A stretch of 64,000 nucleotides of DNA from Macrothele yani (taxonomy: Eukaryota > Arthropoda > Arachnida > Araneae > Macrothelidae). Position 1 is the first letter of the stretch. Each line of letters opens with the position of its first letter. The translations under genes and the position numbers were made by a program. Positions 31,232 through 42,354 of this stretch are shown one piece after another. The stretch is taken from NCBI GenBank assembly GCA_039090855.1, contig CM077010.1:49990905-50054904 (forward strand). The letters are read 5' to 3'. The notes beneath the pieces are model-generated. The model saw only the letters and a program-made list of their open reading frames with translations, had not been told where the DNA came from and searched no databases.

Positions 31232-31479
31232 CCAGGTTCGTGATTTTTTTTTTTTTTTTGACTGAAGGTTTAACGACCACCGTGAGCAACTCAACGGGCT
31301 ATAAGCAGTCGCCCGTCCCTAATTTAGGGTCACTGGTTCCAGGGAAGGGAGAGAGCTAGTGCCGCAAGATAAACACAACATCCATGCCTCACCGGGATTC
31401 GAACCCAGACCCCTTAAGGACGAATGATCAGAGGCCATCGCTTAGACCACTGAGCCACCGGGGCGGCCAGGTTCGTGAT
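31232..31479 (-). mobile_element. SINE family A with 13 bp TSD
   Basis: TSD CCAGGTTCGTGAT at 31232-31244 and 31467-31479, perfect. Inserted in the helicase fragment. A truncated SINE body is also visible at about 31797-31849 in the duplicated copy of the flank. Confidence 0.92.
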
Positions 31480-31650
31480 GAGCATCACGACTGCACCCTT
31501 TTTCCGTCGTAAAATGTGAGACGGAAGTCCATTCATGTCGATCGTGCGCAAAAATTCAACTGGGTAGCGCACTCTTTTACTCTCATCTTCAGCCACAAAT
31601 GTGTTTGTAAATGTTGTTAGAATGAGATTCGCCTTGAGAACACTCTTCAC
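31480..31650 (-). pseudogene. PIF1/Helitron helicase C-terminal fragment
   Basis: Minus-strand reading 'LILTTFTNTFVAEDESKRVR' then 'YPVEFLRTIDMNGLPSHILR' and 'RKKGAVVMLITNL'. It matches the 'P-x-E-F-L ... GLPxHxLxLKxGAxVMLxxNL' block of PIF1-like helicases, which are part of Helitron Rep/Hel proteins. A SINE sits right after 'LITNL'; past it the reading continues 'DYCL' and stops. Walker motifs are absent; a dead fragment. Confidence 0.78.
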
Positions 31651-31849
31651 CCGTCGGAATCGACGGTTAGTTTTTTGTTGTTGTTTTTTTTAAAGAATAA
31701 ACTCATATGAAACAACAAATATAAACTTTATTTGATTGAAAAATTCATTCAACCACTTCAGTAAAGACAATAGTCCAGGTTCGTGATTTTTTTTTTGAAT
31801 GATGCTTTAACAACCATTCAACTCAATGGGCTATAAGCAGTCGCCCGTA

Positions 31850-33828
31850 ATATTTTCACTAATAATGTTAACGGAGTGTTTATTTACATCTTTACCTAAA
31901 GGGAAACGTCTTACCTACGTGAATAAACTGGATCGAATGAATGTTAATTTGTATATATACATCACACAGTCTAACGACGTAACGCAATCAGGTCTTCGAG
32001 AGTGTTCGTTGTTCTGATGAGAACTTTGATACAAATGCCTGCTAACGTTGCTTTGCGCAACGGTTCGCTCAGAAAAGAGCCCATCTTACGGATTTATGAT
32101 GTCAGAAGCTGACTTAAAAATATACATAGCATCGTGGATTGTTGGCCACCGTGGCGTATATGTAACGCGCTCGGCTAGATATCGAGAGTTCTGTTGGTTC
32201 AATTCCACAGCGGCGGCTGAAAAACAATTTTTCGGATGCTGTGTGTTTTTGGAACGCGGAAAGAGCGATGCATTTATTTATTAACTGTTGCCACGTATCT
32301 GGAGTATTTTCACCAGAAAAGAGACTTTGGACTATCTCACTCCCTCCACGCTTCCGCGTTCAACAGCGCGTGAGTCGACCGCACGCTTCTCCCATAGACT
32401 TTACATGGGAATTTTGCCGCCCTACAATACCCGAACCGTTGCTCCAATCTCAATTTTCTCTTCAACTGGCACATATACATGGCAAGACTTTTATTTTGAT
32501 ACTTAAACCATATCTTTACGTTCAGCCGTTCTCTCAAAATAGGACTCACAGTAAAAAACCTTATAGAATTAATATATAGATTATATTATCATCTAGACTT
32601 TGCCAACAATTATGTGTCTGGTGTTTTTCGTGGTTTAGCCGTACTTATTTCCCCCTTTTAAATGCGTTGTTTGCTTTTCCGTAAAAAGGTTATCAAATAA
32701 ACATCCGTAGGTCTGAAAATTCAGTTGCTCTACACTCTTCCAAATCCTTCGTTTAAGCAGCTATTCATGTTAATATGGCAAGGGGTGAATAAGGATGGTG
32801 GGTAGAAAATATAACTGAGGAATTCCATTACTAATTGCTCTGGTGTTTGTTCCACAAAGTAGGGATTCGAACGCTGAAAGTGAAGTCTAAAGCTACACAA
32901 GCGCTCTTAATCCAGATCTTAAGCCAACGTCTGGGAGTTGAGCAAGCGGGACGTGCCTGACGTCTACTTTGGAAGAGAGCAGTGCCAGACAAGGTCGATG
33001 GCTTGAAAGAAAAGAGGAAACGAGTGCAAAGCAAGGTCGCTGGCTTGATGGAAGGGAGTTAGCAAATAGAGAGGTGTTGTGTCTGCGTATCAAGATGTTA
33101 AAATTTTTTGTAGGTAAACAAGTAGAACGTTTTTCTTTAAAGAAATTGTTCAAGTACAGTACTATTTTCATAAGTAAAATTTTTAATAACAATTAAGGCA
33201 ATGCATTCACAGCAATAAAAAAGTTGAAGACGATCTGCCAACACTTATACGAGTATCTTACACCACTAACCCATTAATCATTGCCATGTTATCTTGTTGG
33301 TTTACCAGTGGCATAACTAGTCCGATCCAAGTGTGTACCAATGTATCCAGGTGGGAAGAATCACACCGAATTCCTTCGCAGCAAGGAGTAAACAACATAA
33401 AAAAAAATTAATTTCTATCTTTCAGTGTTTTGTAAGTAAAATAATTGCTCTCAAACTTGCAAAGTTAATATCCGCCCACCCGTCCCCACCCTAATTTCGA
33501 AGTCTACTAAAGTCCCTGGAAATCGCTCCTAGAAATGATCCTAGAATCACTATTTCCATTGGAAACATCAAAATCCATGCAGTGGCTAGTAACGACAGGT
33601 ACCAGAAAGAGAAGTTAGCTAACTTCTTTTTCTGTTAGCTTGGCAAGTCGGATAAGATTAATGTGAACCTCTTTAATTAATCCAGAAATCGGCATGTTTC
33701 TGGCAAGTTGTTTAACTGCCAACGCTCCGTTGTGAAGTACAGGGGGTCCGAATAATAACTGTGCACTGAATGTACGAATTGCAGTAATGTAATAGTAAAG
33801 GAACTTTGAGCGAAATGCAGTAGAAGCA
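31850..33828. other. About 2 kb without a recognisable gene
   Basis: No convincing homology on either strand. A weak tRNA-like block (A-box-like 'gtggcgtatatgtaacgcg', B-box-like 'ggttcaattcc') lies at about 32138-32210. Open readings at 32048-32579 and 32893-33192 are short and lack similarity I can name. Confidence 0.45.
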
Positions 33829-34140
33829 GAGGTGGGCAGGAATGCATTACAAAGTAATGGAAGTACAGATTACAATTAACGTGTAATGCATTACAAGGTA
33901 ATTCAATAACAGGTAATGCATTACAAGGTAATTCAATAACAGGTAATGCATTACAAGACAATCCCAAATATGGTTTCAACAAGGTAATGGAATTAATCTG
34001 TAATTCATTACAATGAAGAGGATATAATTCAATTATTTAATAATGCCATTCCAACGCAATGGAATTATTTGGTAATGAAATTACACAATTTGCAAATAAT
34101 AATTACATAGTAATAGTTTATAGAAAAGTACTTGTACCAA
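33829..34140. mobile_element. Terminal/subterminal region of a hAT-like element
   Basis: Begins CAGAGGTGGGCAGGAATGC, a typical hAT left end. It contains many 'taatgcattac' and 'aaggtaattcaat' subterminal repeats, possible transposase binding sites. No right end was found, so it is truncated. Confidence 0.5.
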
Positions 34141-34201
34141 AAACCATGTCTAGAAAAAATCGGCCATGTAACATAGCAGACAGAAATCAAAGTGTCGTGC
34201 A

Positions 34202-34313
34202 GAATGTTCTAGAAGCGGCAAGAATGGGTTAGACGTTTGTAGAATGTTCCAGAATGATCGCGCAGTGGGAAGTTAGAGAGCTTTATGTAAATCCAGAATA
34301 TTCCAGAAAGTTC
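34202..34313 (+). promoter_or_regulatory. Cluster of three heat-shock elements (HSEs)
   Basis: Perfect alternating GAA/TTC pentamers: GAA-tg-TTC-ta-GAA at 34202-34214; GAA-tg-TTC-ca-GAA at 34242-34254; and a four-unit GAA-ta-TTC-ca-GAA-ag-TTC at 34296-34313. Spacing of exactly 2 bp between triplets is what HSF trimers bind. The cluster ends 22 bp before the Tc1 copy at 34336, whose transposase starts at 34484. Confidence 0.65.
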
Positions 34314-34333
34314 AGTTCCTGTCGTGAAGTATA

Positions 34334-35557
34334 TACGCTGAGTGGCCACTTTATTATGACCACCTGGCAGTTTTAAGCACATGAGCTATGGCTGCACGCT
34401 GTTGCCACCAGAGGGCGAGGTTAGTATAAAAAGGGAAAGCTTAGTGCTTGCGACAGAAGTAGAAGTGATTTTTGGGTGACGAAATGGGTAAAAAATGCGA
34501 TTTGATGGACTTTCAACGTGGAATGATTGTAGAAGCTCGGAGCCATTGAGCGAGTATCACCGAAACCGCTGCATTCGTGAAATGTTCCAGAGAAGCTGTT
34601 GTTAAAGTGTTTAAAGACTGGGCTGTCAGCCAAAAAACTAGGTCTCTACGTGCAACGTGTGGTCGTCATCGACTAGTGACTGCTCAGGCGGAACGGAGAG
34701 TGTCCAGACTGGTAACAGACAACAGAAGGGCAACAGTGCAGCAAATTACAGACCATCTTAATCAAGGATCCCCTCAAATGATCTCTGCACGCACTGTTCG
34801 CCGTACACTGCATCGGATGGGATATGGCAGCCGAAGGCCTGTTCGAACACCTTTGCTGTCTGCAGTCAACAAGAGAAAACGTCCCCAGTTTGCACAGGAG
34901 CACAAGGATTGGACAGTCGATAATTGGAAACAAATTATGTGGTCCGATGAATCACGTTTTCAGTTGCACCATGCCGATGGCCGAGTGAGAATTTGGCGGA
35001 AACAGCACGAAAACATGGACCCCAAATGCATTGCTACAACCCTTCAAGCTGGTGCAGGCAACGTTATGGTTTGGGGAATGTTTTCCTGGCATGCTTTGAG
35101 CCCTTTAATTCGTGTTGATCAACGTCTGACTGGCACATCATATCTAAACATCGTTGCGGACCAAGTGCATCCCGTCATGTGGATGGTTTATCCCAATGGC
35201 GATGGCTACTTTCAACAAGATAATGCGTCCTGCCATAGTGCTCGTATTGTACAGGATTGGTTTCAGGAACATGCTGGTGTGTTTACTTTGCTTAGGCGGC
35301 CCCCACAATCTCCAGATCTCAATCCCATTGAGAATTTGTGGGATGAAGTTGAACGAGCCATCAGACAGCTGGATCTACAACCCTGCAATCTCACACTTCT
35401 GGAAAGTGCTATTCATCAAGCATGGTCTCAGATTCCACAAACCACCTATCAAAATCTCGTGGAGTCCATGCCACGAAGAATCGACGCAGTATTAAAGGCA
35501 AAAGGTGGCCCAACGAAGTACTGAGGGGTGGTCATAATAAAGTGGCCACTCGGTGTA
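34334..35557 (+). mobile_element. Tc1-like transposon (DD36E) with TA TSD
   Basis: Element 34336-35555 (1,220 bp). Termini CGCTGAGTGGCCACTTTATT and complement CACCGAGTGGCCACTTTATT, then 'atgaccacc' on both sides. Flanked by TA. A CTCF-like 'gccaccagagggcg' lies in its 5' leader (34408-34421). Confidence 0.94.
34484..35524 (+). pseudogene. Tc1-like DD36E transposase with one premature stop
   Basis: From ATG 34484 ('MGKKCDLMDFQRGMIVEARS') to the stop at 35524, 346 codons, all in one frame except TGA at 34547-34549. HTH: 'ITETAAFVKCSREAVVKVFK'. The second HTH block includes 'RATVQQITDHLNQ'. Catalytic residues: Asp in 'MWSDESRFQLHHADGRVRIW', Asp in 'YFQQDNASCHSARIV', Glu in 'PPQSPDLNPIENLWDE'. 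I count 36 residues between the second Asp and Glu, so DD36E. C-terminal 'LVESMPRRIDAVLKAKGG' is complete. With a single lesion it is the best-preserved Tc1 here; a translation start at 34577 would skip the stop but remove the first helix. Confidence 0.92.
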
Positions 35558-36629
35558 TACAAACAAGACACGTTTATTCACAAGGAAATGTGAGTAACAA
35601 AAAAATCACTCCGTTCGCAGGTTTACTACCGGCAGAATAGAGGGAGAGACTTGTGGGGAAAAGCACCTGTTCTCGCCATGACGGAACAGCAGCCATAAAC
35701 CGCTCTCTCGCAGGAGCTTCAATTCTCGTCCTCAAACAAATAAATGACTCAGCCCTTTCTCTTCTACTACCCTGTAACCTCAGTTGTATCTCTCAACTGA
35801 ATTAAAATCGATTGTTGCTTTCATTTTTTATGCTTATCTTAATTTATTTCATGTCTCCGTCTGAAACCAAAAGTTCTTTTGGTTTCTGATTCCAATCGGA
35901 TTCTGTGAGAAAGCAGCGAACCGCAACTCATGCTAGAAGCAGCATTCTTATTTGGCCTTCTTGTGTGGCCTTGCTTTTGTTTTGTTTTTCGCTTACGCGC
36001 GGCAGCTTCTGCGACTGTTTCGTTCGTAGGGAAGGGGCACAATATACAATAGCTTCAGATCGTAAGGAGAACGTAAGCTTACGAAATTCAACTTTTTTTT
36101 CCGAAAAAAAAAAAAATTGGAAATTGCTTCATTTCCTCTTCATTTTAAAATGTACTAAAATACTAAAAATATATTTACAGAATTTCGGAGCAGCAACTGT
36201 ATTTGTTCTAGCCTAGTATTATGAACAGGATCGACTATACACATCAACTCTGTAAGCCAAAAAATACAGTAATTTGTTTTCGTAAAAGAAAAAAAAATCA
36301 AATACAATTCACACTCGAAAGCACGTATTTTCAGAGACATTTCATTTAGATTTTGACTCAGAACTACATCTTTCTTCGCGCTGGGGAGGGGGTAACATGG
36401 GGTGCTCGGATGCAAAATAAGCATGTCACACTTTGAACGCTTACATCTTCAAAACTAATAATCGTAAACTAATAAATAATACGTCATTAGATTGTTTATA
36501 GTGTCTCATTTATAACCATACAAGTTTCAACCCTCCATCCCTTAAATCTTCGATAGAGTAGCGTTAGAAAATGAAGCGCTAAATTCTGCGTGATCTTGTT
36601 TCGCCGTACGCCGTTTATAGGTTGATAAC
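35558..36629. other. Non-coding stretch
   Basis: AT-rich DNA with no recognised gene. Short readings on both strands at 35839-36216 overlap each other and lack homology. Confidence 0.45.
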
Positions 36630-37833
36630 TACACTATCTGCCAACAAGTAATTCGATATCTGCGGTCCTGATACACGTCACGGCCGCCGCCGTTAAATAT
36701 CGTGTGGGAAACAACAACGCAACCAGTCGCATGCAAGATGCCAAGCAGTTCGGAACTCTCTGATTTCGAGAAAGGTGTAATCGTCGGGTATCACAGAAAT
36801 GGCCTATCTATACGTGACATATCCAGCGAGTTGAAGTATCCAAAATCGACAGTGACCTACGTGATTGGCAAGTGGAAGATGAGAGGTTACTGTCGGAATG
36901 TGCCCCGACCCGGCAGACCCACAAAACTGGGAGTTAGAGACAGACGGATGCTAGCCAGAGAAATTCGGAAGAACCGCATCAAATCGATGGGCCACATCCG
37001 CGAGGAGTTTCAACAGGCATCCGGGAGTGTTCTTTCGATGAATACCATCCGTAAGGAAGCCCATCTGCTCGGTTATCATGGACGTGCTGCCTCCCACAAA
37101 CATTTCATCACCAAGTCTAATAGCGCGGCTCGGCTAACGTGGTGCAAAGAACGTCGACAGTGGACCGTTGAACAGTGGAAACAGGTTCTCTGGAGAGACG
37201 AATCAAGGTTCACCCTCTATCGTTCGGATGGCAGGGTCTGGGTGTGGCGTCTGCCTGGAGAACGCCTCCTGCCGGAATGTATTGTGCCAACTGTGAAGTT
37301 CGGCGGCGGTGGAATTATGCTATAGGGGTGTTTCTCCTGGTATGGCACGGGACTCTTGGTCGCAATTCCTGGTAGACTCAACGCCGAGACCTTCTGCACC
37401 GTTTTGGATGACCATGCGCTTCCTACGTTGTGGCAGTTTTACGGGGTGGGTCCATGTTACTTTCAGGATGACAATGCCACCTGTCATGTCGCGAGGTCCA
37501 CCATGGCTTGGTACGGTGGCAATGGGGTTAATCGAATGGACTGGCCTGCGCAGATCCCGGACCTGAACCCTATCGAGCACCTCTGGGATAAGTTGGAGCG
37601 TCGACCTAAGGGGTGCCCCACCGTCCGAAATCGGTGAAGGAACTGACCTGTCTTCTCCAAGCCGAGTGGAAGAAAATACCGCTAGCCGTCGTACAACGCC
37701 TGGTTGAGAGTATGCCTCGGAGGGTCGCAGCTGTAATCGCCGCTCGTGGAGGCTCCACCAACTATTGAAGGTGAATAAACTTCGTTTTCCTTTGCTATCA
37801 CAGGTGTCCAATTACTTGTTGGTAGATAGTGTA
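36630..37833 (+). mobile_element. Tc1-like transposon (DD34E) with TA TSD
   Basis: Element 36632-37831 (1,200 bp). Termini CACTATCTGCCAACAAGTAA and complement CACTATCTACCAACAAGTAA, TA at 36630-36631 and 37832-37833. Confidence 0.93.
36738..37768 (+). pseudogene. Tc1-like DD34E transposase, one stop and one frameshift
   Basis: ATG 36738 ('[20 protein letters not shown]'). HTH '[20 protein letters not shown]'. First Asp in '[20 protein letters not shown]'. TAG at 37323-37325 replaces the Trp of the conserved 'GGGIMxWGCFSW'. The frame then continues through 'CYFQDDNATCHVARS' (second Asp) and 'WPAQIPDLNPIEHLWDKLE' (Glu, 34 residues later). A frameshift near 37605-37625 separates the C-terminal block, which resumes as 'PKSVKELTCLLQAEWKKIPL' and ends at the stop 37766-37768. 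Recently dead. Confidence 0.9.
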
Positions 37834-38861
37834 GTTAATAGATAATGATATCGATTACTTCAGTCCCGCATTCCGTAGCTGACGATCAGAGCTAACGGAC
37901 GTATGTGATAAACCGAAATAAAGTGAATTTAAAATTCATTTATTTTTTAGATAAAAAAATTTGGTGACGAAACTTTAGAAATGCCGCGAATATCCAGGGA
38001 AAATTACTATAAGAACCGACTAAAGTTAAAGAAACAGCTAGAGGAGAACGAGAGGAATCAGAAAAGGTCCGTTAAGTCATCAATCGAAAGGTCACGGGAA
38101 TGTAGGGAGCATAAAACGTCCGCGCGCCGGCATATGTTCCACTTAAGCTCGACTCTAGAGCCACAACTTTCCACTTCAATTTGCACAAATTGAGCCTGAA
38201 CAGCAAGAACAGATGGAGATTGATGTCATCGATCCAAATTTTCAGATTTTCACACCAAACATGGAATACCAATGTCAGTGGCGGCTCGTGGGTTATTCAA
38301 ATGGGGGTTCACAATACATAAATTGTAAAAATTAAATTTTCAGTTACGACATAACGTACAGGTTAAAATACATTTCTGTTTCTACAAGTAAAAAAAAAGC
38401 AATGCAACTAAAAGAAAAAACAAGCATTCATACGCAGAAAAACTGTAACATTGGACTTTGTACAAAGGAAGATTCTATTACAATAGTGCTTACAATTTAC
38501 TTCAAAGGTAAACATTCAAACGGAATGTTGATTACTCAAGTGCAATTTTTGTAAATTAAGTCAATACGCCTGTCACTTTTTGAGGCAAACGAATCAATGA
38601 CATTTTCTTTGAATTTAGGTATGTCATTTACCATGGGTTTTTTTTTCAATTGAGAGCATGGCTATAGCGCTCAGTCTGTCCTCCCTCAAATGCTTCTTAA
38701 AAATGTCTTAACTCGTTTTAAAGTTGAGAAGCATCTCTCGTCCTCAGCAGTTGTCATTGAAATAGTAGAAATAATTAACTGTAGAAGACTAATTGCATCA
38801 TTCATATTTCTGGTCTTCTGTAATTACTCCTATAACGAAGTAAATTTCTCCGTCATTTTTG

Positions 38862-38933
38862 GTCTACGCCGGGATTCGAACCCGAGGCCGCTTATTCCGG
38901 AACAAGTCGCTCTACCAACTGAGCTACGCAGAC
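38862..38933 (-). repeat. tRNA-like sequence in the 3' LTR of the TRIM-like element
   Basis: 72 nt on the minus strand: acceptor GTCTGCG/CGTAGAC, D arm GCTCAGTTGGTAGAGC, T arm TCGGG-TTCGAAT-CCCGG. A box and B box are intact. The anticodon stem pairs only if the loop is 6 nt, so it is probably not a working tRNA. Confidence 0.65.
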
Positions 38934-39285
38934 GATTATTCTGATTCCTATCTGCCTTTATGTCGTGTGCGTCCTGCTGGCAGGTACGTCACATCTCCCC
39001 CCCCGAAAGAGGGCCGGGGGCATGGCCCACGGGTCAGCCATGACCATGAATCGTTGCAGGCAGCCATCCACTGTAGAACGTGCACTTGAGAACTCCCAGT
39101 CAATCTGCTGTGTGGAATGCAACATCACACATTTTTATTTTTCGAAGCGCTGGAGAAGGGATTCTCTGATTTTTCCTGTCTCGCGGTGTGGAAATAACAT
39201 CACACCAATGCGAGATTTTGAACGGCCGGGTCATCCGGATAGTTCGGGCGCCATTATAACGAAGTAAATTTCTCCGTCATTTTTG

Positions 39286-39357
39286 GTCTACGCCGGGAAT
39301 CGAACCCGGGGCCGCTTATTCCGGAACAAGTCGCTCTACCAACTGAGCTACGCAGAC
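39286..39357 (-). repeat. tRNA-like sequence in the 5' LTR of the TRIM-like element
   Basis: As in the other LTR, with a perfect T stem CCGGG-TTCGATT-CCCGG. Loop TTCCGGA would place CCG as anticodon, but stem pairing is poor in that register. Confidence 0.65.
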
Positions 39358-40920
39358 GATTATTCTGCTTCCTATCTGCCTTTATGTCGTGTGCGTCCTG
39401 CTGGCAGGTACGTCACACTCCTAGTTTAGTTTTCTAGCGATCTTCTGTAACATAGGATAAACATCTGCTGTTTGCTCAACAAGCTGATTTGGAAATGTTT
39501 TTTCGTACTCGTGAAATTTTTCAGCTTGGAGGAGGGAAACAGCAGAGTAGTGAGTTATAGAAGAAAATCTGTGTTTTACTTGATTCGTGATAACATCACA
39601 TATCTCTTTAGCTGCCACAGTTTTATTTAAATGAATATTTTTTCTCTTTCTTTTCTTTCATGTTTCCTGTTTTTGATATCTTCATGGTCACTGTGTCCGT
39701 TCTTTTCTATTCTTTTTCCATTGACTGCTGGAAAGGGTTTACATGCTTTCGAATGAGTGTTGCATCAGTTAGTGCTTTCTGAAGCTGGTTGCATAACGCA
39801 TCCACATGTGGCATAATATTGTGAAAAACTGTAGGCCAAAACACAAATACGAAGTCTTTCAACATACGCAGAATAGCCCCTGCTTGATTTATTGCTACAG
39901 CTTGTTTCGATGATGACTCTATTTTTTCCATGCATTCAGTTAAATGTTCCCTATATTCATACACTGTATTGATGGTTCGATTCTTAAAATTCCACCTGGT
40001 GGCTGAACCATGAGGTATTCTTTTTCTAACAGTTTCATCTAGAATAGCAATCCTCTATGGAGAGTTACTGAAAAAGTTAGTAATGTCACTTAGGGTGGAA
40101 AAAAATATTCGAACTTGTTGATTCTGACTGGTTGCTTGGTCGACAATCAAATTGAGCTGATGTGCGTAGCAATGCACAAAATGTGCATTCTTATAGGTAC
40201 GTTTAATAATAGCCTGAACACTTGCGTGGTGACCATTCATCACGTTTGTACCGTCCTAGCTCTGGGATATCAATTTCTCGGCTTTGTCTACAACTTTTTC
40301 CAAACTAGTTTGAATACATCCAGCGATAGATTCTGCATCATGTCCAGGGAGATTAGTGAATTACCAGAATCTCTCAACTGGTTGTCCGTTACCTAAAATG
40401 TATCGAAAAACGACAACCAATTGTGAAGCAGATGAAACATCAGTAGTTTCATCTGCTTTCAATGCTACAAAACTTGCTTTTGAGACTTCATTTTTTTATG
40501 TGGTTCTGGCAAACAGTGAGCATACGGTCTAATAAATCGCTTTGAATTTCTTTTGATGTTCTTTTAAAAACAGTGGCATTAGTGAGATGGTCTTTTAGAG
40601 ATGCATCAAGTTCTGCTGAGAAGTTTATAAGACTTCTGAAAACGCCTGGAATTAATGAATCATCGCGTTCATCATGCCCTCGAAGCGCGAGCTCAAATGC
40701 GCCGCAAACAGAATACAGTGAATAATTTTGGAAAGAACATAACGATTTTTGGTTACTTGCTCATTGTGTTTTTTAACATTCGAACGAAACGCATTGTCAA
40801 GCTGTTAGCGAATGTCAACCTTTCCCAGCAAACTAAACTCTAATGTGGAGTTTAAATGTGATTGGGAGCAGTGATGTTTATTTATTTTTTGAGTTAGATG
40901 TGATAAATCAGCTACACCGT

Positions 40921-41165
40921 AACTCACCCAGCCGCCCCGGTGGCGCAGTGGTCTAAGGCGCTGGCCTCTGATCATTCGTCCGTAAGGGGTCCGGGTTCGA
41001 ATCCCGGTCAGGCATGGATGTTGTGTTTGTCTTACGGCACTGGCTCGCTCCCTTCCCTGGAACCAGTGACCCTAAATTAGGGACGGGCGACTGCTTATAG
41101 CCCATTGAGTTGCTCACGGTGGTCGTTAAACCTCCAATCAAAAAAAAAAAAAAAAAACTCACCCA
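40921..41165 (+). mobile_element. SINE family A with 10 bp TSD
   Basis: Plus-strand copy close to the family consensus. TSD AACTCACCCA at 40921-40930 and 41156-41165; A18-type tail before the right TSD. Confidence 0.93.
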
Positions 41166-41188
41166 ACTTGAATCACCACTTTGCTTTG

Positions 41189-42072
41189 CAAACAGGCGCA
41201 GGGCAGGCTGGAACATAGGGGTAACCGGGACGGTCGCCTCGGGCCCCGCGCCTTTAGGGGGCCCCGCAGTTTAGAAAACAAAATAATTTTCGGTAAAAAA
41301 AAATGTAACTATATTTTTTTTTAACTTTTGGGGCGCAAGGCCCTTAAAAATATATTTTTGAAGTTTTTTGTTTGTTTCCAATCTCCCCATTTTTGAATAC
41401 GTTATGCCCCCTGTTTGTCGTACGGACACTGAGATTTGCAGATTCGAAATGATTTTTGTAACCACCTTAATCTTTTCCGCATTCATGAAATAGCAAATAA
41501 AATTTCATCATTTTGTGGTACCCTACTTTTATATATCCAACAATTTGTGTGAAAACCTGATACTTAAATTTAAGGAAATAAAAAGAACAATATCCATGTT
41601 ACTTTCGGACTACATATGGAGGCCACTTTTCCAACATTACAAGAAATTGAAAAAAAAGGTAACTTTCATATATGAACGCATGTAAAAGTTTAGAATGTCA
41701 CTAATTTGTCAGTTACTCCACTGTGCATTAAAAATCAATCACTAAACATGTATCAGGGGAAACAACTGTTTATACTAATTTATTTTAGAAGGATCCCTAT
41801 CATATTTCCTATACACAAATATTCGCAATGAGAAAATATTCGCTAAGCAGGTATCTTTTTATCATTTTGTGAATAAGCTGTTATAAGAGCCATAATGTAA
41901 CCTAAACCTCTTTTCTTGGAAAGAAAATCGTAGATTTTAACACTTTTTACTTTCTCTCTCTCTCTCCCTCTCTTTTTCTCTATCTCTCTTCCCCTCTCTC
42001 TCTCTTTTTCTCTCTCTTTCTTTCTATCTTTCTGTCTTTTTCTCTCTCTTTTTCTCTCTCTCTCTTCCCTCA

Positions 42073-42118
<46 letters not shown>

Positions 42119-42354
42119 CTTTCAGTCCGTATTATGGCCTTTTTCTTAAGCTTAAAGCAAATACTTCTTTGAGATAATCGTTTTGTCTTTACGGTAATGT
42201 TTGTGTGTCTTCCTCACGAACGATAATTTTCAGAAACGACTTTATTAAAATATGAGATTTATTTTTTAGTGCCCACAATGAAAATTTGCTCTGAGCCCCG
42301 CAATGAAGTTTCGCACAGGGCCCCACAAGATCTCCATCCGGCCCTGCAAACAGG
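41189..42354. mobile_element. Non-autonomous hAT-like element with 8 bp TSD
   Basis: TSD CAAACAGG is perfect at 41189-41196 and 42347-42354. The right end reads, as complement, CAGGGCCGGATGGAGATC; the left end begins CGCAGGGCAGGCTGGAAC, so inverted termini are similar but 2 bp offset. 'gggccccgc' blocks occur near both ends. No transposase. It interrupts the zinc-finger codons of the surrounding hAT. Confidence 0.8.
41953..42116. repeat. (CT)n low-complexity tract
   Basis: Imperfect CT/TTTCT run of about 160 bp inside the hAT-like element; the reading rich in Arg/Glu/Lys here is an artefact of it. Confidence 0.92.

Larger units (their letters stand above)
31087..31670 (-). mobile_element. 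Helitron 3' end with helicase remnant and a duplicated terminal hairpin
   Basis: On the minus strand, a hairpin CCGTCG-ATTC-CGACGG (31113-31098) is followed after about 7 nt by CTAG (31090-31087) and then T. This is the structure of a Helitron 3' end. A second copy of the hairpin lies at 31651-31666, with a PIF1-like helicase fragment between. The sequence after the hairpin (31117-31250) is repeated after the second hairpin (31667-31800), so this is a direct duplication with period about 560. Confidence 0.7.
38827..39422 (-). mobile_element. TRIM-like mini-LTR retroelement with a tRNA-like gene in each LTR
   Basis: Two 162 bp direct repeats, 38832-38993 and 39256-39417, differ at only 3 positions. 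The TSD CTCCT is perfect at 38827-38831 and 39418-39422. On the minus strand each LTR starts TGTGACGTACC and ends TTCGTTAT. A primer-binding site TGGCGCCCGAAC (39253-39242), complementary to a tRNA-Lys 3' end, lies 2 nt after the 5' LTR. A polypurine tract GGGGGGGGAGA (39004-38994) abuts the 3' LTR. The internal part is only 262 bp and non-coding. So it is a complete non-autonomous retroelement of 586 bp that must borrow reverse transcriptase and integrase. Confidence 0.88.

Noticed and set aside
32048..32579. Overlapping plus-strand readings
   Set aside because: No homology recognised, no splice-site support, and composition like the flanking non-coding DNA.
38862..38933. Functional tRNA genes in the two TRIM-like LTRs and at 5958
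   Set aside because: Acceptor, D and T arms fit, but the anticodon arms are defective (6 nt loop or missing U33) and they lie in repeats, so they are annotated as tRNA-like only.
41843..42073. Arg/Glu/Lys-rich 76-residue reading
   Set aside because: Complement of the (CT)n tract within the hAT-like element.
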